From Cephalotus follicularis (Eukaryota > Streptophyta > Magnoliopsida > Oxalidales > Cephalotaceae), in assembly GCA_001972305.1 (NCBI GenBank), contig BDDD01002930.1:152039-216038 (forward strand): 64,000 nt of DNA, in the 5' to 3' direction. A program made the translations under genes and the position numbers. Positions within the stretch are counted from its first letter, which is position 1. Each line of letters begins with the position of its first letter. Below are positions 59,255-64,000 of the stretch, piece by piece. Below the pieces are notes generated by a model. The model was not told where the DNA came from. It worked only from the letters and a program-made list of their open reading frames with translations, and did not search any database.

Positions 59255-59988
59255 GTTCTTCTTCTTCTTACCCTTACCGTTTGCATAGACAGGCCTGAAC
59301 ACGCCCTTCCCTTCAGAGGAAGTCGAGGCATTGCCCTTTCCTTGGGCAGACATAGATGAAGGAAGATATGAGGAATGGGTATTTGACTTCCCAGAGTCAA
59401 AATCAACCTCAGACGTTCTCAACATAGCAATCAACTCAAAAAGAGTCACTTCTATCTTTTTCAATTGAAAATTCACTAAGAACTATGAGAATGTCTTAGG
59501 AAGGACGTAAGAATAAGATCCACATAAAGATCATGGTCCATCACAAACCCTAATTGAGCCAGCTACTCAATCATGTCTATCATTTTCAATCCATGATCAT
59601 GGATTAAAGCTCCATCTGGCATATGCGCCTTGAAGAGTCTGCATGAGCAATTGAACCTCTGAGTCCTAGACTCAGCCCCATACATCTCCTGAAGATGGAG
59701 AAGCATAGAAGTAAAAGTATCCAACTTCTCATGTTGACGCTGCAGCTCGAGTGTCATTCCCAGAAGTGCAAGACATCGAGCTTGCTCGTCATATTCTAGC
59801 CACCTGGCTAAACGCTCTGATTCGTCAGACGTAGGATCTGCACCTAGTGCAGGAGGCCCCCCAGTCATCACATACGCCATTTTATTGGCCGTTAGGATGA
59901 ACTTGAGTTTGCGATACCAATCGTAAAAATTAGGGCCCTCTAACATGTTTGTCTCTAGAATGCAGGACATAGAAGATTGAAAAGCCAT
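58840..59988 (-). pseudogene. Copia-2 gag and protease, with an expanded Asn/Lys tract
   Basis: ATG at 59988 (MAFQSSMSCILETNMLEGPN, FYDWYRKLKFILTANKMAYV); a copia gag domain (ELQRQHEKLDTFTSMLLHLQ) to a stop near 59563. A second frame, 59476-58907, carries a linker, a Lys/Asn tract of about 65 residues from the microsatellite, a damaged knuckle ACFQYGKTGHWKKDFC (second Cys is Tyr) and then a protease site VLDTGCGTNLCN near 58860-58890 in another frame. Confidence 0.87.
59071..59272. repeat. Compound (TTC)n / (TTATTC)n / (TTA)n microsatellite in gag
   Basis: About 200 bp of pure triplet and six-base repeats: TTC-rich at 59077-59120, TTCTTA-type at 59121-59200, TTA-rich at 59200-59252, TTC again to 59272. 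In the gag frame this gives Lys, Asn-Lys and Asn runs. It creates long simple ORFs in several other frames that are not genes. Confidence 0.97.
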
Positions 59989-61809
59989 TTTCTAGCAGCA
60001 TAGATAAGGAAACATAAAGTTGAGTCAGCATTTATTCCAATTTTAAAAATGATAACCATAACACTTGGTCTTTACTTCTTATGGTTCCTCCCACTATTCT
60101 AATCGTATACGATACCCTGATATGGAGCTCAAGAAGTCCAACTTCCTAGTGGGGATTGGAATCCATCGCGATCGAATTATGGCCTCAGATAGGGCATGAC
60201 AAACCATAATATCTCCAATGGGTAGGCAATCTTGTCAATTTGCATCCAATACACAATCCAATCATAAAATTCGGCCTTAGATTCAATATGGCCTTAGCTA
60301 GGGCATAACAAAACATTAGAATCACGATAAGTAAAACACCCATAATTTTCATTGGAATGTACTAGCTTTAACACCCACACGTAGGCGTGTCCAAGTGTTG
60401 AAACATAGCCACCCTTTGTGGTTCCCAACACCGACGTTGACATAGCGTCCCACAAGTTACTAGCCTCAGCTAGGGCATGACAAACTAATAACCCAGGTAC
60501 ACCACTCAACAAAAATTGTGGAAGGCCACGGGGAACCACTCCATGGGTTCCTACGTTCAGACTTATTATTTAGTTGAGGGAATTTGTAGTCTCAAATTTT
60601 ACTTACCAAGCCTTTAATTAATTCATTAGTTTCATTATCCAATTCTAATTAATTACGGCTTTGCATGCATGACGTGTATTTGGACTATCCATCTTATGCA
60701 CCATAGATTTATTTCTAAAATAAATCAATGGAATGGCAAGGACATCACTAAAAATAATGACTTGAGCCGAAAGTCACTACTCGGTCTTCCTAGGTGCTAT
60801 GATTAAATCTATCTATTAAATCTGGAACCATGCATTCATGGCCTTCAAAGAACTTGTACTTCTTTCTCCTCTTCTCTTTCTCTCCTTGCTAGATCCTCTT
60901 TTACAAAATGTACTTTGCATTTCAAAGGAAAAATTACATACAAACTTTACAGGAGGAAAAATTAAATGGTGTACACAGGTACCTTATTACAGACCATTAA
61001 TAAAAATAGATTAAGTCACCCATAAAAGAAAACCAAAGCTAGGTCATGTCCTTTTGGGCCATCCATTATGCATGAGAGTATTAAAGTACATATCCAATGT
61101 TACTTCCAAGTAATACACAAAAGTCTCTCATAATAACCAATTATAAAGTTTATTATCAGAGGTTGTTTATAGGTCGAACTCCCACTAAATCAAGCAATGA
61201 GTATTATCCTCTAAGTGCCTTAATGCAAAAATTCCAAATTTTTAAAAATAGTGCAATTTTGTTTTTTAAAATATGAGCGTCAAAGCTTAAGGTCCAACGT
61301 CCTAAGCGTCGACAGAGATTGTCAACGCTAAACATTATTTTCAATACTTAGACAAGCGTCGACGTCTAACCATAACGTCAATGCTTAGTGCCTAAGCATC
61401 GACTATTTACATCAAACTGTTGACACTCAACACAGCCATCAGTACTAAAATACGAACCATTTAGGTAAGCGTTGATGCTTTAACCATAAGCGTTGATGCT
61501 TAAACCTACTGCATAATGACCCCATGTTAGAAACTGCAGTTTTTCAAGAATTGGACTTAAGGCTTGCATCACATATGCAATTAGCAAACATTTGACAACC
61601 TAAAACTGCACTATGCAGGTTCCAAACACAAGTCCAAAACTAAATGGCCATCCAAAAACACTCAAAAATGTGCAAAACACCAAGATTGTTCTATGGCACT
61701 TTAGGATGAGTTAAACCATACAAAAACACCCACGAATTAAACCTTTAATCAGTCATCATTCAAGGCATCAAAATTCAATTATGAATGATGTGGTAGTCTC
61801 TGATACCAC
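59989..61809 (-). other. Copia-2 5' leader with primer-binding site
   Basis: No gene in either strand. It contains the AAGCGTCGACGCTT-type array (61275-61506). At its right end (61796-61809) the complement reads AGTGGTATCAGAGA, an initiator Met tRNA primer site next to the LTR start at 61810. Confidence 0.8.
61275..61506 (-). repeat. AAGCGTCGACGCTT-type palindrome array in the Copia-2 leader
   Basis: About ten copies, for example TAAGCGTCGACAGA, CAAGCGTCGACGTCT, AAGCATCGACTA, TAAGCGTTGATGCTT (twice) and AACGTCAATGCTTA, at 15-35 bp spacing, outside the LTR. Confidence 0.85.
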
Positions 61810-64000
61810 TGTTGGGAATGGAAGTCCGTTCCCTTTAGGTGAAGACGGCCCAAGGTTGTTAAAAGGTTGAACAAAACATTTTCTAAACAAAAGGCAGTGA
61901 AAGGGACCATTAACACCACTACAACAAGGTCCTATTCAGGGAATACACAGGCTAAGGAACACCACATCATATCATAATTGAATTGGTATCACCCATACAT
62001 GCAAAAGTGATAAACCAACATGGAAACATAGAGGGAGACAAGGAGTTTATACCGTATGGTGATGGCTCCTTCGTTATTTGCCGCTACTTGCTTAAGTAGA
62101 CTCCCTTAAGCTTTGAATTCCTTCTCCAAGAAGTGATCAGTGCTACTCCATGCACCTGGTATCAAACCCAAGCAGCATATTTCCAACACTATGCTCACAA
62201 AGAGAAGATTGGGATTAACAAGTGTTGTCAATAACAATCCACCCTAAGTTAGCTTCAAACTTGGCAAATTAATCAGAGAAGGGATTAGATAAGTGTGTGT
62301 ATCTTGTTTAGCCTTCTTTTCCTAGCAATCTAAGACTTCTACTTTTGCCAGCCTCACTCTCTATCTTTGTTGCACTCACCAGCCCCGCTTCAAGAGCCAA
62401 CACTTTCACCCACTTCAAGACTCCTTGATCATAGCCCTTCCTCTAAGGAAAACATGCCCATGATGCAAAACGTTCTCCCATTACTCTAATGAGAGAATTC
62501 CATTGGGAATGGGGAGAGAAAATGTGCGCATGTCATGTGTCCGACCAGAGCGCGTATGATACACACTAAGCGTCGACGCTTTCTACAAAGGCGTCGACTC
62601 TTTTACATAGTTTAGTGTTGACACTTTATCCAAAAGGCGTTGACCCATAAACATGGTTTAGCTTTTACTCTTTCTCCAAAAGCGTCAACGCTTAAACCAG
62701 GTTGGCATATTCATATTTCAATAATGAGTCCAACTCATTTTTCTGTTTAACACATGTTTACTTCTCCAAGAAATTAACAACGAAATCATATAAATAGGTC
62801 ATACCCATTCAAGTGATGTCACATATCTCTTCGAATATTGATTAAGTAAGATCAAACAAATGTGTCACAACAAATTTCAAAATCCACCTAACTGATATTT
62901 GATTTTATAAATGTCACCAAGACTTAAATATGTCCAACATATTCATGAACAAATCATTATCGGGCAAGGACCCTTTAAAACCTCGGTTAGTATCGGTGGT
63001 GTTCATAAATTATCAAAATACCCTTAGGGTTCAGTTAAGCCATTCTAAATAGTACAAGACATATTTTAATTCTCTCGGACTAATATCCAATATTATCAAG
63101 ATGAAAAATTAATCAAATTAATTTTCTCATAATTTATTGCACACCGCCGTAACGCGAGACTTTCTAAGTCGTCCGTTCACGTGTACTGTAATCCCTTGTC
63201 ATACTTGGTCCTGATTGAGGTCTAGGGTGAGGATACGTGTCAACCCTGGATAATACCTCAATGCCTCAAATATCTGATTATTACTAGGACCTTTGGCAAA
63301 CTGTCCAGAAATCTAATTTCCAGTTCACCTAAACCTTGGCCAAGGATTTCATAAGTCCAAAGTAGCTCAGGTGTGACAATCTCATATTGCGCACTCGCTT
63401 ATATTCATATAGATTAGATCATACCTAAAGACCACCTGATTGCCAGCCATGCGCAAGAACTGGGAAAGGTGGAGATCAAAGCATAACCGTCTCCATACAA
63501 TATAGAGCGGTTGCTCAGGTCTAAGGATCAGACGAGTTCAAAAACTCGTTACGTGACTAGCTCTTATACACAACCGCAACAAGTAGGAGTCAATACTGAC
63601 ACGGGAATAGTGACTATCCAAATAATGTCTCCTTCGCAGTTCCAGTTCAGTGTACACGCTCCCAGCGCGCCCCCGTATTTTTCCTAGTGTTGCAACATAG
63701 ATGGTAGTGAGAGAATCATCATCCAATTCAAAAAATAGGCAACATACACACAAGTCTATCCGGTTCACTAATGCCCACAAAGTGAACCTATGACTTGGAA
63801 CTAATTCGACATAAGGGATAAGGTAACCAATCTCACTGCCTCCATGCTTGGCATCCAACCTTATGTTAGGACATCACAAGTGTAAGTATGTTTATATTAA
63901 CTACGTAGATTATATGGTAAAAAATAAGTGATATTGCCGATAAATAATATAAAAAAATTAGCATGTGTCATATATCCAGAAAAAGACTATCTATATACAT
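61810..64000 (-). repeat. Copia-2 right (5') LTR, cut by the window end
   Basis: Begins TGTTGGGAATGGAAG. The part from about 63557 on matches the left LTR. Contains a second palindrome array at 62567-62697. The frame at 63538-63858 also occurs in the left LTR copy and is not a gene. Confidence 0.87.
62567..62697 (-). repeat. AAGCGTCGACGCTT palindrome array in the Copia-2 LTR
   Basis: Starts with the perfect 14-bp palindrome AAGCGTCGACGCTT, followed by AAGGCGTCGACTCTT, TAGTGTTGACACTT, AAGGCGTTGACCCA and AAAGCGTCAACGCTTA at 20-35 bp spacing. Confidence 0.88.

Larger units (their letters stand above)
55280..64000 (-). mobile_element. Copia-2, Ty1/copia retrotransposon, oldest element in the window
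   Basis: Minus-strand copia: left (3') LTR part 55280-55780, pol and gag 55781-59988, leader 59989-61809, right (5') LTR from 61810 to past the window end. The remaining left part of its 3' LTR must lie before position 1, beyond Gypsy-1. Proteins resemble those of Copia-1 in order and sequence, but with more stops. Aligning the LTR ends suggests that only about 57 bp of the right LTR are cut off by the window. Confidence 0.88.

Noticed and set aside
59046..59406. Long ORFs rich in Leu/Ile/Phe or Arg/Ile on both strands
   Set aside because: Other-frame readings of the TTC/TTA microsatellite in Copia-2 gag; no non-repeat protein content.

Overview
This is a stretch of plant nuclear DNA, most likely from a eudicot, made almost entirely of transposable elements nested inside one another. 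The evidence is the element types (Ty3/gypsy and Ty1/copia LTR retrotransposons with initiator-Met or Asp tRNA primer sites, and a CACTA/EnSpm DNA transposon with a TNP2-type transposase), AT-rich introns with plant splice sites, and fragments of plant genes (an AGO10-like Argonaute and a CAT-family amino-acid transporter). I see no intact host gene, rRNA, tRNA or CRISPR array. I cannot name the species.

Layout, oldest first, as deduced from target-site duplications (TSDs) and from which element interrupts which. (1) Copia-2, minus strand: its left LTR continues beyond the window start and resumes at 55280, its body runs to about 61809, and its right LTR starts at 61810 and leaves the window. 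(2) Gypsy-1, minus strand, sits in the left LTR of Copia-2: integrase, RNase H, RT, protease, gag and a pre-gag ORF at 1-4042, then a 5' LTR split into 4116-4578, 35932-37535 and 55166-55279. (3) Two elements landed in that LTR: a 31.3 kb CACTA transposon (4579-35928, TSD TTT) and Copia-1 (37536-55160, minus strand, TSD AGGAA). (4) The CACTA was hit by Gypsy-2 (13504 to about 23038, itself hit by Solo-1 at 19254-22417, TSD CCCAA) and by Gypsy-3 (23681-30647, plus strand, TSD TGAAC). Copia-1 was hit by two solo LTRs: Solo-2 (41965-44746, TSD GAAGG) and Solo-3 (50017-53819, TSD CAATT).

The CACTA element is the most interesting object. Apart from its decayed TNP2 transposase gene (8390-12094) and a TNPA-like second gene (12289-13503, resumed at about 23039-23636), its right half carries intron-containing pieces of four unrelated host genes in a row, all on the plus strand: AGO10-like Argonaute (30820-31028), a SEC14/CRAL-TRIO protein (31319-31417), a YacP-like NYN nuclease (31785-31961) and a cationic amino-acid transporter (six exons, 32498-34278). 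Splice sites are retained, so these were captured as genomic DNA.

A second cross-cutting pattern is a set of short interspersed palindromes with the core GTCGAC. They occur every 20-40 bp in six of the elements (Gypsy-1, Gypsy-3, Solo-1, Solo-2, Copia-2 and the CACTA), although these elements look otherwise unrelated. In Gypsy-3 the array lies just upstream of the LTR TATA box, and its unit number differs between the two LTRs.
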